Positions 1 through 10,524 of a DNA stretch of 27,867 nt are shown here, piece after piece. The position numbers and the translations under genes are program-made. This DNA is from Chrysomallon squamiferum (taxonomy: Eukaryota > Mollusca > Gastropoda > Neomphalida > Peltospiridae): the NCBI GenBank assembly GCA_012295275.1, contig CM022672.1, positions 1 through 27,867 of the forward strand, in the 5' to 3' direction. Below the pieces are notes generated by a model. It ran no database searches. It was given only the letters and a program-made list of their open reading frames with translations, and was not told where the DNA came from. How positions within the stretch are numbered: the first letter of the stretch is position 1; every line of letters begins with the position of its first letter.

Positions 1-215
1 GTAACAAATAAATTTTTGTTACAATTTTTGACTGGATCACAATTTCTTTGACATCTTATAATGAACAATGGACGTACCTCTTCTACCTCTCAAATAGAAA
101 TCAAAATATCCTTTTGTGCTGCTGAAACCTGTTGATCAAAAAAATAATAAATGATAGAATATTTCTTATTTTTTATTATTATTACTTTTTTCAGTAAAAT
201 GATTATGACAGAGAA
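1..215 (+). repeat. Dispersed repeat module X, copy 1
   Basis: This stretch aligns with 13598-13843. The shared blocks include 'tttttgttacaatttttgac', 'gctgctgaaacctgttgat' and 'aaatgatagaatatttc'. Copy 1 is cut by the window edge and diverges after about 215. In the second copy the same module runs on into repeat copy C, so this is probably a fragment of the same family. I see no coding capacity: the open frames here are low-complexity AT-rich runs. Confidence 0.6.
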
Positions 216-479
216 GACCTATACTGTAGTAGCAAACCTAGCATATTTTTTTTTAAATTGTCAAATTCTATACAGATTAATAAGAAAACAAATCCCAAAT
301 ACAAGAAGAAAAAACCGTTTAAAGATATCTACATACTTAACCAAAAAAGTAAAACAAGTTTTGGTAAATATCTGTTGCTTTCAAATATTTTAAAACAAAA
401 CAATAAAACTTGGTAATATTCAGTTGCACACGCCCTATCACTTTCAGTAAAGAAAAGAACACCATTTGTCATACTGCAT

Positions 480-1560
480 GTTGCTATGTGTACTGCACAT
501 GCAAACACGGTGTGCTCATGCTATTGCAGAAGCTTGTAAAATACAGATGTACTGATGCACTGAACCAACTTTATCCAGAAACAAAAGTGATGAATTTATC
601 CTGCTATAATGGGTCGCCATCCAGGCTTAATGGAAAATCAATGTCATGAAGCACTGAGACAGCTTTTTGCCGGCCAATACATACATGACACTGCACAGTA
701 CTTTTGTGTATCATGACTCCAACAGTGCTTACACCAAACTGGGCAAGTGTGAGATTGACCACATTCTGGTAGACCACGATTAACTACTCCAAGGGAAGAT
801 AGGTATTTAGTGACATCAGTTTCAAAATTTAGCCTGTACATTTAGCCTGTACTTTGAAGCAAACCAAAGGCACTAGAATTCATGTCTCTGAGCTGCTGGA
901 TTATAAGCACATCACCCCCATGTAGCTGTTCCCCTGACAGTACATCACATTCAGGAACAGCTGAGATGGGCCAAAATACATCAATACTGGCAACAGATAC
1001 AACAGTATCAGACATTATTCATTGATGAATCCAGGTTTTGTGTTCAGTTTTGGATGGTTTGCATCACGTATTGAGGTGATGGGGAGATATGATTCAGCAT
1101 GACCAATATGACAGTGTATGGTCTGGGCAGGTGTATGGTTTGGAGGTAAAACAGATCTCGTTTTCATTCATGGAAACATGACTGCTGAATGTTACTATTG
1201 GTCATTCCATTCCTGCAGCAGCATGATGGCTTTCTGTTTCAACATGACAACGCTAGACCACATACTGCTAGGCTAAACACTAATCTTCTTGAGCAGAACC
1301 ACATCCAAATGTTGAACTGGCCACCAAAGTCCCCAGTTGAGCATGCATAGAACCTACTTGGCTGTGGGGTACATGAAACCATCCTCATATCTTTGATGTC
1401 CATGATCTACAAATTGCTCTGAACCGGGAATGGAACACAGTTACTGTTCCTGAGATTAAATCTCATTAGAAGCATGAGACGATGATGTACTGCTGTCATC
1501 AATGCCACTGGTACATACACACATTATTGAGCCTCTCACACCATTTTGGTGTGTGTACCA
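480..1560 (+). pseudogene. Decayed Tc1-type (DD34E) transposase
   Basis: Conceptual translation in shifting frames gives recognisable Tc1 transposase landmarks. There is a 'SGRPR-TTPREDRYLV'-like linker near 765-810. A 'DESRF' block holds the first catalytic Asp at 1024-1026. A 'VWAGVWFGG-TDLVFIHGN' block lies near 1115-1175. 'FQHDNARPHTAR' holds the second Asp at 1246-1248, and 'LNWPPKSP..VEHA' holds the catalytic Glu at 1339-1341. A TAG stop at 1348-1350 sits where the family has Trp. The SPDLNPIEH-type motif has lost about four codons: only 30 residues lie between the second Asp and the Glu, and restoring four codons gives the DD34E spacing of Tc1. Several frameshifts and further stops follow. 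The 3' end, near 1510-1535, reads like the family's C-terminal 'GGHT-Y'. I could not define terminal inverted repeats. This is a dead copy, and the boundaries are approximate. Confidence 0.85.
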
Positions 1561-2983
1561 TTCCATTTCATCAGTTGACATTAAAGTCACAACATTGACA
1601 CTGTGACAACTTGTTACTACCTCCTACATTCAGAAATGCTGCATCAATGAAATGTGTACAAATAAATTCAATCAAGTTATCTCTATTTCATATTTTGTAC
1701 GTAACTGCTGAACTTATTTGGCACAGTATATAACAGTGGAAAAGTTTACAAAAATGTAGTTGTTTCTTTTTTAAAATAGTTAACCTCAAGTCACCAAAAA
1801 CTTATTTCAAGCATTATCTTCATCAAATTTGCATCATCTATTCAATAAAGTGTTGTTTTTATGAATACCTTAATAGAGGTAGACCTGAGCTAAACATATT
1901 TTAGGCCTGTTTCAATTGACAGATGAACTTGAGATCATTCCTGAGAAAGAGCTGTGGTTTGCAAACATGTATTACGTAACTTTTTCTGTAAGATTTAGAC
2001 ATAATCTGTCCATGTATCTGATTACATATGGAGCTATGGTGCAAGTCAAATATGTAACTCAGTTTCAGTTTGGCTTTCATGTAAAGCACAATGTTTGTAT
2101 TGAAACAGGTCGAGGAAGGGAAGTAACTAGTTCTAGAACTCATAAAATAGGTACATTCTTAAAATTTCAAACTTTCACGTTTGGAACTGGATGTGGGTTA
2201 GTTACAACAAATAATGAATACTGAAGATAATGGTCTTTATATTATTACAGTATCTTATCTAGAACCAGAGTTACAGTAATTCATGTGCATTAAATATCGG
2301 TTCAGTGTTTCAGTACTTTTTTATTAATCAGTTTGGTCTAATGTGTAGGTTTTGGGCAACATTGTATCATAAAAACATTGATATTATTTTTTTTTATCAG
2401 AAACAATTAAAGTTTGACCCTTCAAGCTAATTTTTTTTCAGGGAATCCAATAAAGATGTCACTTTCCACCAATTACTAACTAAAGCAAAATTTTTTTAAA
2501 TGTGACAATGTCTTAAAGACGATATTTTGTCTGAAAATTGTTGAAATGAAAGTATTTTGGGCAAGACACATTTGGTTCAACCTGGTTGTTGATAATCAAA
2601 ACGATGCTACCCACGGTCGCAGTGTTACTGTATTTAGAAAGTACTTACTGATATAGTGTTAAATTATTTTGAAAGGAAGGCAGTGCTATGGTGTACTTTC
2701 ATCAAAAGTTTTGATGTTTTAACTGCATTTATTTGTTAACTCACTGGCATGGACAAATTGCAACCCAAGTGTATATATCTTCATATATGTAAGTATATTT
2801 CTTTATTTCTTCCAAATAGTTAAGTGCTGCGATATCGTGGTACCCCTTTATACTATAATCATAATATGTGACAAAAGTTTCAAAACAATATTTTCTTAAA
2901 ACATTATAATGATTATTCATCATTAGAAAGAGCAAAAAAGTGCATATTAAAATGAAGTGCATGATAAAATTAAGCTTTTTTTT
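1561..2983. other. No gene recognised; AT-rich intergenic sequence
   Basis: I see no recognisable gene here. The longest open frame, 1916-2224 plus (102 codons), overlaps an 80-codon frame on the other strand. Neither shows a known motif or splice context. The plus frame has an unusually mixed composition for such AT-rich DNA, so a decayed coding fragment cannot be excluded. Confidence 0.5.
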
Positions 2984-3085
2984 TAGTTCTAAAACTGAAC
3001 TGTGTTTTTAAGTAAGTTGCTAATAGTAATACTCATGAATTCTAATTAATTAATGAATCGAACTAATTAGATGAAATTTACTGTG
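2984..3085 (-). repeat. Module Z, inverted copy
   Basis: Read on the minus strand, this segment matches 5360-5450 and 14275-14365. Shared blocks include 'atgagtattagcaacttgctt' (one mismatch) and the AATTAATT-rich run next to it. It is the only copy in reverse orientation. It lies about 2.3 kb before the forward copy at 5345, so the two bracket repeat copy A like long inverted repeats. Confidence 0.6.
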
Positions 3086-3303
3086 GCCATTATTTTCCTA
3101 CGACCGACGTCACACGCAAACCTGTGGTTCAAAGTAATTGAACATTTGTTTTAGCGAATATTTAGAAACATTATGTCAAAGTTTTCGGTTGGTTAAAGGA
3201 ACAAGTTATCATAGAAGATAACTCTATAAAGTATTTGCTATTGATTTTCCTTTTCAGTTGTAGCATTAATGTGTAATATATAACCAGTAGGTGTATCTAC
3301 TCC

Positions 3304-3304
<1 letters not shown>

Positions 3305-3342
<38 letters not shown>
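3305..3342. repeat. (AAT)n microsatellite
   Basis: About twelve AAT units in an uninterrupted run. Confidence 0.9.
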
Positions 3343-3345
<3 letters not shown>

Positions 3346-3514
3346 TTTTGCCAGTGCAATATCATTGATTTGTTTCTTTTTTCTGTCACATGCATTGTTA
3401 TGCAAAAAAATACTATAAAACTAAGGGGGTTCATTTGCTAAATATCATTTACTGTTGTCATTTCTATTTGCTTTACCGTAATTTTTATTTCTTTTGAAAT
3501 ATCCAAGATTATCA

Positions 3515-3520
3515 TTTATT

Positions 3521-3577
<57 letters not shown>
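3515..3577. repeat. (ATTT)n/(ATT)n microsatellite inside copy A
   Basis: A short ATTT run passes into a long ATT run. The same kind of run occurs at the equivalent place in copies B (7874-7928) and C (15040-15104), so the microsatellite travels with the repeat family. Confidence 0.9.
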
Positions 3578-3578
<1 letters not shown>

Positions 3579-3719
3579 CATTTTTGTTAAATTTTATTTG
3601 AAAATTTATTACATTGATTTGAATAACTAGGACTAAATTTTTTTATGCATTTTTATTAATAAAGAAGTTAGATAATTAATTTTTGGTAGTTATTTTTTTA
3701 AACAATAAAACCTTCAAAC

Positions 3720-3756
3720 TATTTTATTTTATTTTATTTTATTTTATTTTATTTTA
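3720..3756. repeat. (ATTTT)n pentanucleotide repeat
   Basis: About seven ATTTT units inside repeat copy A. It creates a spurious Phe/Tyr-rich open frame. Confidence 0.9.
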
Positions 3757-5344
3757 CTTTACTTTTTTATTTATTTTGGTGGATTTTTTTAAGAGAAAAA
3801 TGAAAGAAATCAGATTTTTGCACCTAGTACACATCCTAGAATATATATATATACATTTTCAAAGTGATCAAATCTATTTATTATTTATTTAATATTTAAA
3901 GATATAATTAGTTTACTTTTGGCACGATGAATCCTATTAAAGGCAACAAACAGCTGTCACACTCCACGATGAGAAGGAAATTATTTTAATGATTGAAACT
4001 GAACACTCAACAAATTAGAATTTGTATTATGTCACCAAACTGAAAAAAGCTTAATTGTAATCAAGTCCATCAAGGAAAATTCACAGGAAATGTTTACTTT
4101 ATTTCAGTTACCTGTATCTCAACAAAATACCCTTTCTAATGGTTTTCCATCAAATTTTTTTTTCTCTCTTACAGTATTTTCCTTAACTGAGAATAAATTA
4201 TCTCCCAAACATTTATTTTATTTAGTATAAGAAAACGGACTAGACAAAAATGAGTTACCTTTAATGTTGTATATCATCAATTTTTTCAGCTAGTGAACAC
4301 TATATCCGACGCGGAATAATATTGAACAAACACCATATTTCTTAAATAAATCGTATTATATATCTGAAGTTTATTTTTGCTATAGTTCTGAAACTCTATT
4401 TTATAATAAAAGTGAGTATGTTTTATATCTTAGAAGTTTAAACTGTTATTGAAACTGCGAACTATTTGTTTGAAAGAACTGACGTGCGATAAACTATTTG
4501 CTTGAATTATGTTTCCGGGCTGTCGTTACCTCAGTGTAAATACGTGCCTATAAGTTTGTCTTAATTATAATACTAAATATTCATGTTGATGTGATAGAAA
4601 CTTAAGTGCTAAAAGACCGTTAACAAAATTAAAGATAAAGTTGGACTGGTAAACTTTGAAGAGATGACAACAGTACAAAAGAAACTGATAAGATGAAAGA
4701 ATTACAGGTGTGAACATTTTGAAGTTTTTAATCATATGAAATTCGCTTATGAAGAAGGGAAGACAACAAAAGTAGAAAAAAGAAAAATATTACAGTTGCT
4801 ACTGCAGGAATGAGAGCTGGCCATGAGAAAAGTGTGACATTTAGCCATAGAAATCTGATCACTGAATGTATTGCCAGGGCTTTATTAATGAGGAAACTTG
4901 AACAAACTTTACAATTTTATTTCTTAAAAATTAAAACAGCTATATTAGAATGTACACTTTTACTGGTTCCTTTAAAACAAATGACATTTTCATGCAATAA
5001 AAAATTAAATAAGCAATGTGAATTCATAATAAATAAATAAATCAATAAACAAGTAAATGAATGAATGAGTGAATAAAGAAAGCTAGAAAGAAACCCTTTT
5101 CAAGCTTTGCAGCAATTACTACTCAATAACAGACAACTGTGTATATGCGCCATTGATTATATATTTCCCAAAAATACTTTTAATAAACCATGTAGAATTG
5201 AATGCGTTATGAAGGAATACATATTTTTCTATTATTTTACTGTGTCAACAGGCCAAATACTCTGAACCAGAGAGAGAGAGAGAGTTGAGTCATATGACAC
5301 TGTATGACATCAAAATCGATCAGACCGCCTCGCCTGACCGGTGT

Positions 5345-5600
5345 TTACAAAAAAATGTTCGCTAACTAAGTCAATTAAATATTTAATTAAAATTTATGAG
5401 TATTAGCAACTTGCTTAAAAATACAGTACAAGTTTAGAACTCTTAAAAAGATTATTTTATATATATAATACATGTATAGTGCCTTAGTGGATTGAACTTT
5501 GAAGCTATACGATATATTTTATGCTCAAAATGACAGAAACGGATCACAATGTGAATGTCAGTAGTTTATGAAGAAAAAATACTCGCAAATTCTATTCCCA
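5345..5600 (+). repeat. Module Z, forward copy
   Basis: It matches 14255-14605 through the 'gctaacta-gtc' block, the 'gagtattagcaacttgctt' block and 'gtgccttagtggattgaac'. The second half, about 5510-5580, is present at 14436-14520 in the opposite orientation. Confidence 0.7.
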
Positions 5601-6639
5601 TAAAACTTCGTTACTTTGTTTCATATCTAATAATCTATGCTATCAAAGATTTTGGTGTCATTTTAATATGAATTTTTTTACTCTTTCTGATGATGTATAA
5701 TAATAATGTTTCAGGAAAATAATAATTTTGTCACATACCTAATACTAGTATTAGTAGTAACTATGGAATACTGAATTCTAGAATAGCCAAACATTTTTTT
5801 GCGAACAAATAACTGTTTGGTGTATTTCTTAGCAAAAAGCAAAACGACACTTTAACTTGAATCATAACAATATTGTATTCACATAATAATAAATGAAGAT
5901 GATGCAAGTGGATAAAATTAAATGCTGGCTGAAATCACTGGAAACAGCATAATTTCCCACAAATCCTAGATAAATTACATATTCTGTTCCTTTATCAATA
6001 AATTATACAGATAAAACTGATGCTAATAAGTAATATATACACTTATTAACAGATTTAGATTATGGACATCAGTACACTGCTAGTGCAGCCTACCTACTAT
6101 TAACACTAGTACTACCTACACCATTGCCGTATCGGGCTATCATTATATTATTTCTAATAATAATAATAATAATAATATACGTCTATACAATATGGCAGTT
6201 CAGAGTTCTCTTATCTATTTTGAAATTTTCACCTAAGCTTGAACAGTATTCTTTCGGGGAAATTTTCTCGCAGAAATAATTGATCCAAAAAACTTAATAC
6301 TAGGGAAGTCTAAAATCTGCTCAGACTCTAATTAAACTTTCATTTTTAAAATTTTGTGGCTTTTTTAAGTTTCAAAGTTTGTTACATAAAAATTAAACTT
6401 TAAAGTTACAATCATAACAATGTTAGGCAATATGGTCAAAACTTAACAGAATCGGAAAGCTAAAATTATCATATTAATAGAAAGATAAAAATAACACTGA
6501 CTTGTGTTATATATCCAATTTGCAAAATAAAAAAAACAATCTTCTTAAATGCTAAATTATTGAGTATTCAATGAAACAAATACGCCTTCTTCCATGTGGA
6601 CCTGCAATTCGACATTTCACGTGCTCTACGTCATCGATT
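5601..6639. other. No gene recognised
   Basis: This is AT-rich sequence with a short (AAT)n run near 6158-6176. I see no open frame of note and no motif. It separates repeat copy A plus module Z from the start of copy B. Confidence 0.5.
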
Positions 6640-6890
6640 TATGTAAACTCGTAGACTGGATATTCAAATGTTGTTACGATTGTCGTGAATTGAATGCGTC
6701 CAAGCATTTTGATAAAATTTTAAAGACAATAAGATAAAAAAAAAAACTAATTATAATGTCCACTTACCTTTCGTTCGTGTAACGTAGCTGGTTTTAGTGA
6801 TTCAAGCGTGTTGAAAATTAGTAATTTTCTAAAAAGCAGCGTAGGCACAGCAAAACTCAACGGAATCAAAATATTCCAAACGAACGATAA
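6640..6890 (+). repeat. Module Y, copy before repeat B
   Basis: It matches both 13836-14036 and 14037-14240. Shared blocks are 'ttgaatgcgtccaagcattt', 'gataaaattttaaagacaat' and 'cctttcgttcgtgt' followed by 'agctggttttagtgattcaa'. It stops within a few bases of the terminal-inverted-repeat element at 6892, which appears to have inserted here. Confidence 0.7.
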
Positions 6891-6891
6891 C

Positions 6892-7738
6892 TACCGTATA
6901 TACTTGTGTATAAGTTGAATTTTTGGGAGACTACATTAAGGTAATATTTTGGGGGTCGACTTATACATAGGTAATGCTTTTGTAGCTGTTGCCGAAGAGT
7001 CGCCATTTTGACTATTTTTTGCTACGGAATGCATCTGAAATAATCGCGGTCTTTCAGCTTTTCAAAAATATAATTTTATCGTATAAAAAAATTCGAAAAA
7101 TTAAATAACAAAACTAAATATGTTGTAAAACATGATATTCTTCCGTTTAATGACATAAAAATACATTTTAAAGCGAGAAAACCGTCAGTACGGCGTTAGG
7201 CCTTACGACGTCTTGCAATGTTCTAGGAATGCACACTTCTCTGCCAAATTGCACTAAATATCGGTCCTAATTTCATAAACAAAACTCACTTGTGTAATTG
7301 TAAAGAATTTGGTGAAATAATATTGTTAGAATTTTCAGCAAATCTAATTATTGCAAGCTTAAATTGTGCAATATATTTATTTCGTTTGCCTGGCATCATA
7401 TACAATATTTTAGGGCTATGGCCATAAAATTTTGTAAATCATAGAACGGCTAAATATAACGGTAAGTTAGGTCTCCATGTTAGACCTATTACATTAAAGA
7501 GATACTATTTATGATACATTTAGGCTATAGCTCGTGTAATACATGCATTTACGTTATTATGGTATGTTCGTGCCAGTTATGTTACAGTAGGCGTACAATG
7601 TAGGCCTTCATGGCACTGTCACACTGGTCTAAAAATAGTGACGGTGCCTGGAATCTACAGTCGATTTATACACAAGTAATACCTAAAATGACGCAATTTT
7701 TGGTCTTAAAATCGCCTTGTACACAAGTATATACGGTA
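6892..7738. mobile_element. Non-autonomous DNA transposon with terminal inverted repeats
   Basis: The left end, starting at 6892, reads TACCGTATATACTTGTGTA. The right end, 7720-7738, is its exact reverse complement, so 19 of 19 bases match. Weaker pairing continues inward. If the outer TA on each side is the target duplication, the element itself runs 6894-7736 and begins CCGTATATAC, as expected for TA-targeting elements such as Tc1/mariner. Each end also carries an inner copy of the outer motif in inverted orientation: 'gtcgacttataca' near 6955 against 'tgtgtataagttga' near 6906, and 'gtcgatttatacac' near 7660 at the right end. Each terminus could therefore fold into a hairpin. No transposase frame lies inside. 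The superfamily is uncertain. Confidence 0.8.
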
Positions 7739-7739
7739 T

Positions 7740-7870
7740 ATTCTTATTTCTTGAAGTTGGAACAGGAACAGGGAACAAGAATTGAAGAGATAACTATTTT
7801 ACTTTACATTAAAATGATTCATTTTTATTTCTTTACAATTATTCCTAGCTTATCATTTAAAATTACTATA

Positions 7871-7929
<59 letters not shown>

Positions 7930-9889
7930 CAGATTTGTCAAATTTTTATTTCAAAATTTATTACGTTCATTTGAATAAGTAGGACTGAACATTTTGTGGC
8001 ATTTTGTTAATAAAGAATTTAGATAATTAATTTTTGGTAATTATTTTTATAAACAATAAATTCTTCAAATGATTTTAATTTTTTTATAGTTTATTTTTTT
8101 AATGAGAGAAAAATGAAAGAATATGATTTTTATGTCTATTTTATGTCTATGAACTTAAACTTTTTTCTTATGTCCGTGTCAGTCTAAACATGTATACAAT
8201 GAGATGATAAGAATAAATGGATGGATGATAAAAGAATAAAATGAGACAAAAGAATAAAGACACACACACAAACACACATGTATAAATATATATATTTTGA
8301 GAATGAATTAGTAAAATGTGATGCTATATTGAAAAGAAGTATTTTCTTTTAAGTTACTAGAAACAGAATAGCTCTTTAACAATACTCCATGGTATTAGTG
8401 ACTCAATTCTGTTATTTGATAAAAATGTTTAATGTTATTTGAGCTTGCTGTAAACAATGGTTAGTATGAAATTTTATAACAGAAAAATTAAAACAGTGGT
8501 TAAATAAATTATCATTACAAGCATTAAATTGTTAATTAAAAAAAATAATAATAATAAAAAAATTCAGCAACTTAAACCTGTACTTATCATGAAGTGTAGA
8601 TGAATCGCAAGATAATCGCATATTTGTCTAATTGTATTTATTCTAAAAGAATTGACAGCAGAAATGTGTTAAACATTTACCTTTCAAATTATATGACTTA
8701 TAAATGTAATAAAGAGTTTGAAGTAGCTTTTTAACTTAATGTAATTATGTATGTGCGAGTGAGTGGGAAAAAGCATCAATACATCTTACTTCACTTTTTC
8801 CCCATAATGAGAAATTATTAGTATAATCATCAGAACATAGTGATTTATGTCACAGCATTTAGTTCTGCCTGTAAAAGGAAGGTCCATGTTGCCAATGACG
8901 ACTTACAGTAACACCTCCTCCCCTTAAACCGAAATTGAAAGAAGTAAAAATATCTGATTCTGTGGATGTAAATTTTTTTTAGAAATGCTGAATAATATTT
9001 CACAATACAATAAACAGATATTATAAATTTGATATTCCTTGAAATGCAGCTCAGTCTGATGCGGAATAATATTTAACAAACACCATATTTCTTAAATAAA
9101 TCGTATTATATATCTGAAGTTTATTTTTGCTAAAGTTCTGAAACACATATGCTTTATTTTATAATAAAAGTGAGTATGTTTTACAGATTAGAAGTTTAAA
9201 CTGTTATTGAAACTGCGAACTATTTGTTTGAAAGAACTGTTTGCTGGACTTATCGTTTGCAGATTCCACAAATCCTGGTAATGTTTGCTACCTTTTTCTT
9301 TTTTTTCAGTGTAAACACGAGCCTGTAAGTTTGTCTTAATTATAATACTGAATATTCATGTTGATGTGCTAAAAGATGGTGAAACCATTAACAAAATAAA
9401 AGATAAAGTTGGACTATTAAACTTTGAAGAGATGACAACAGTACAAAAGAAACTGATAGATGGAAAGATGAAAGAATTACGGTGATACACGTGAACATTT
9501 TGAAGTTTTTAATCAAATGAAGTTCGGTTATGAAGAAGGGAAAACAACAAAAGTAGAAAAAAGAAAAATATTACAGTTGCTACTGCAGGAATGAGAGCTG
9601 GCCATAAGAAAAGTGTGACATTTAGCCATAGAAATCTGATCACTGAATGTATTGCCAGGGCTTTATTAATGAGGAAACTTCAACAATATTTACAATTTTG
9701 TTTCTTTGCACAGATACTAATATTTCTTAAAAATTAAAACAACTATATTAGAATGTAAACATTTATTGGTTCCTTTAAAACAAATGACATTTTCATGCAA
9801 TAAACAAGTTTCTAAGCTCAAATAAAAAGCTAAATAAGCAACAAAACATTTCAGAATAATGTGAATTTATCACAGTTGATTATATTGTG
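7740..9889 (+). mobile_element. Composite repeat family, copy B (internally deleted)
   Basis: 7780-8130 aligns with 14930-15290 of copy C. 8180-9889 aligns almost base for base with 17338-19054 of copy C. The junction at about 8140-8180 skips the stretch equivalent to about 15320-17337, so B lacks the PHD-finger frame. The right end is shared exactly with C ('cagttgattatattgtg', ending at 9889 and 19054). A short peptide starting MRAGHKKSVTF at about 9591 is shared with A and C. By eye B and C are closely similar, which suggests recent spread or gene conversion. Confidence 0.85.
7874..7928. repeat. (TTA)n microsatellite inside copy B
   Basis: About eighteen TTA units. It is responsible for a poly-Tyr stretch in a spurious open frame. 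Confidence 0.9.
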
Positions 9890-10094
9890 ACCTATCACAC
9901 CTCAGCACTCTGTCTTTGTGAAAAACATTAAACTGAATACAATGGCTTTAAAATTAACTGTATACATTTCATTTTTCTTAGCTTATAGAGATCTAGACTG
10001 TGCAGTGTACATTCACATTTTATTACCACAAACTGTACACACAAAATATCACTGACCATTATTCACTACATGTACAGTGTCAGATGGGAATAAC

Positions 10095-10468
10095 TTTTAC
10101 ACATAATTTATTTAATTCCTAACAAAGGCAAAGAAGCAAATGGTAAATTAGATACAAAACAGTCTGATGATTTTTAAACAGTATCTTAAGAAAATACAGT
10201 TTCAATAACTGTAATTGTAATAAACAAATCCATCAATACCTATTCTGATAGAACTTATTTTAAAAGATCAAAAAAGGTTATCAGACAATATCGAAAAAAA
10301 TACCAGTCTCACGAAATAAATGGGATAATGAACTTGTACTTCCAAAAACACTCAGGAAAAAGCTTATAGTCTGAATTATTAAGTAAATATGAAATTAAAG
10401 TTTTTCAAAACACACACTCTCAGTGTGTAACATTTTTCTGGGTAAGTCAATATAGGTGGTCACATCAT
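10095..10468 (-). other. Probable 3' untranslated region of the unidentified acidic-tail gene
   Basis: Downstream of the TGA at 10469-10471 on the minus strand, an AATAAA hexamer (plus-strand TTTATT, 10107-10112) and an overlapping ATTAAA (10111-10116) are candidate polyadenylation signals. The end is inferred from these alone. Repeat copy B begins about 200 bp further on. Confidence 0.45.
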
Positions 10469-10524
10469 TCAAGTGTTGTCGTGTTCTTCATCCTCATCTT
10501 CGCGGTTGACAACTGTCTGATCTC
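10469..10524 (-). CDS. Acidic-tail gene, terminal coding exon
   Basis: The acceptor is 'gttgttttcag' immediately upstream (above 10524). The exon opens in phase 1, completing a Gly codon. It encodes 17 residues, half of them acidic, then TGA. Confidence 0.7.

Larger units (their letters stand above)
3455..5025 (+). mobile_element. Composite repeat family, copy A (internally deleted)
   Basis: Three blocks of this copy align in the same order with copy C. 3455-3990 matches about 14950-15440, including 'caacaaacagctgtcacact' at about 3945 and 15390. 4172-4285 matches about 16450-16565. 4305-5025 matches 18208-19030. Compared with C, it lacks everything equivalent to about 16566-18207, which includes the PHD-finger frame. 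A 76-codon frame (4810-5040) contains a peptide shared with B and C that begins MRAGHEKSVTFSHRNLITEC. It looks older and more diverged than B and C. The element class is not determined. Confidence 0.7.

Noticed and set aside
644-841. Cys/Trp-rich 65-codon minus-strand frame
   Set aside because: It is the antisense of the N-terminal and linker part of the Tc1 transposase remnant.
3683-3892. 69-codon frame rich in Phe/Leu/Ile that looks membrane-like
   Set aside because: It is produced by the (ATTTT)n repeat and flanking AT-rich DNA in repeat copy A.
7610-7978. 122-codon plus-strand open frame with a poly-Tyr run
   Set aside because: It crosses the right end of the inverted-repeat element and a (TTA)n microsatellite. 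The Tyr run is simply the repeat read in frame.
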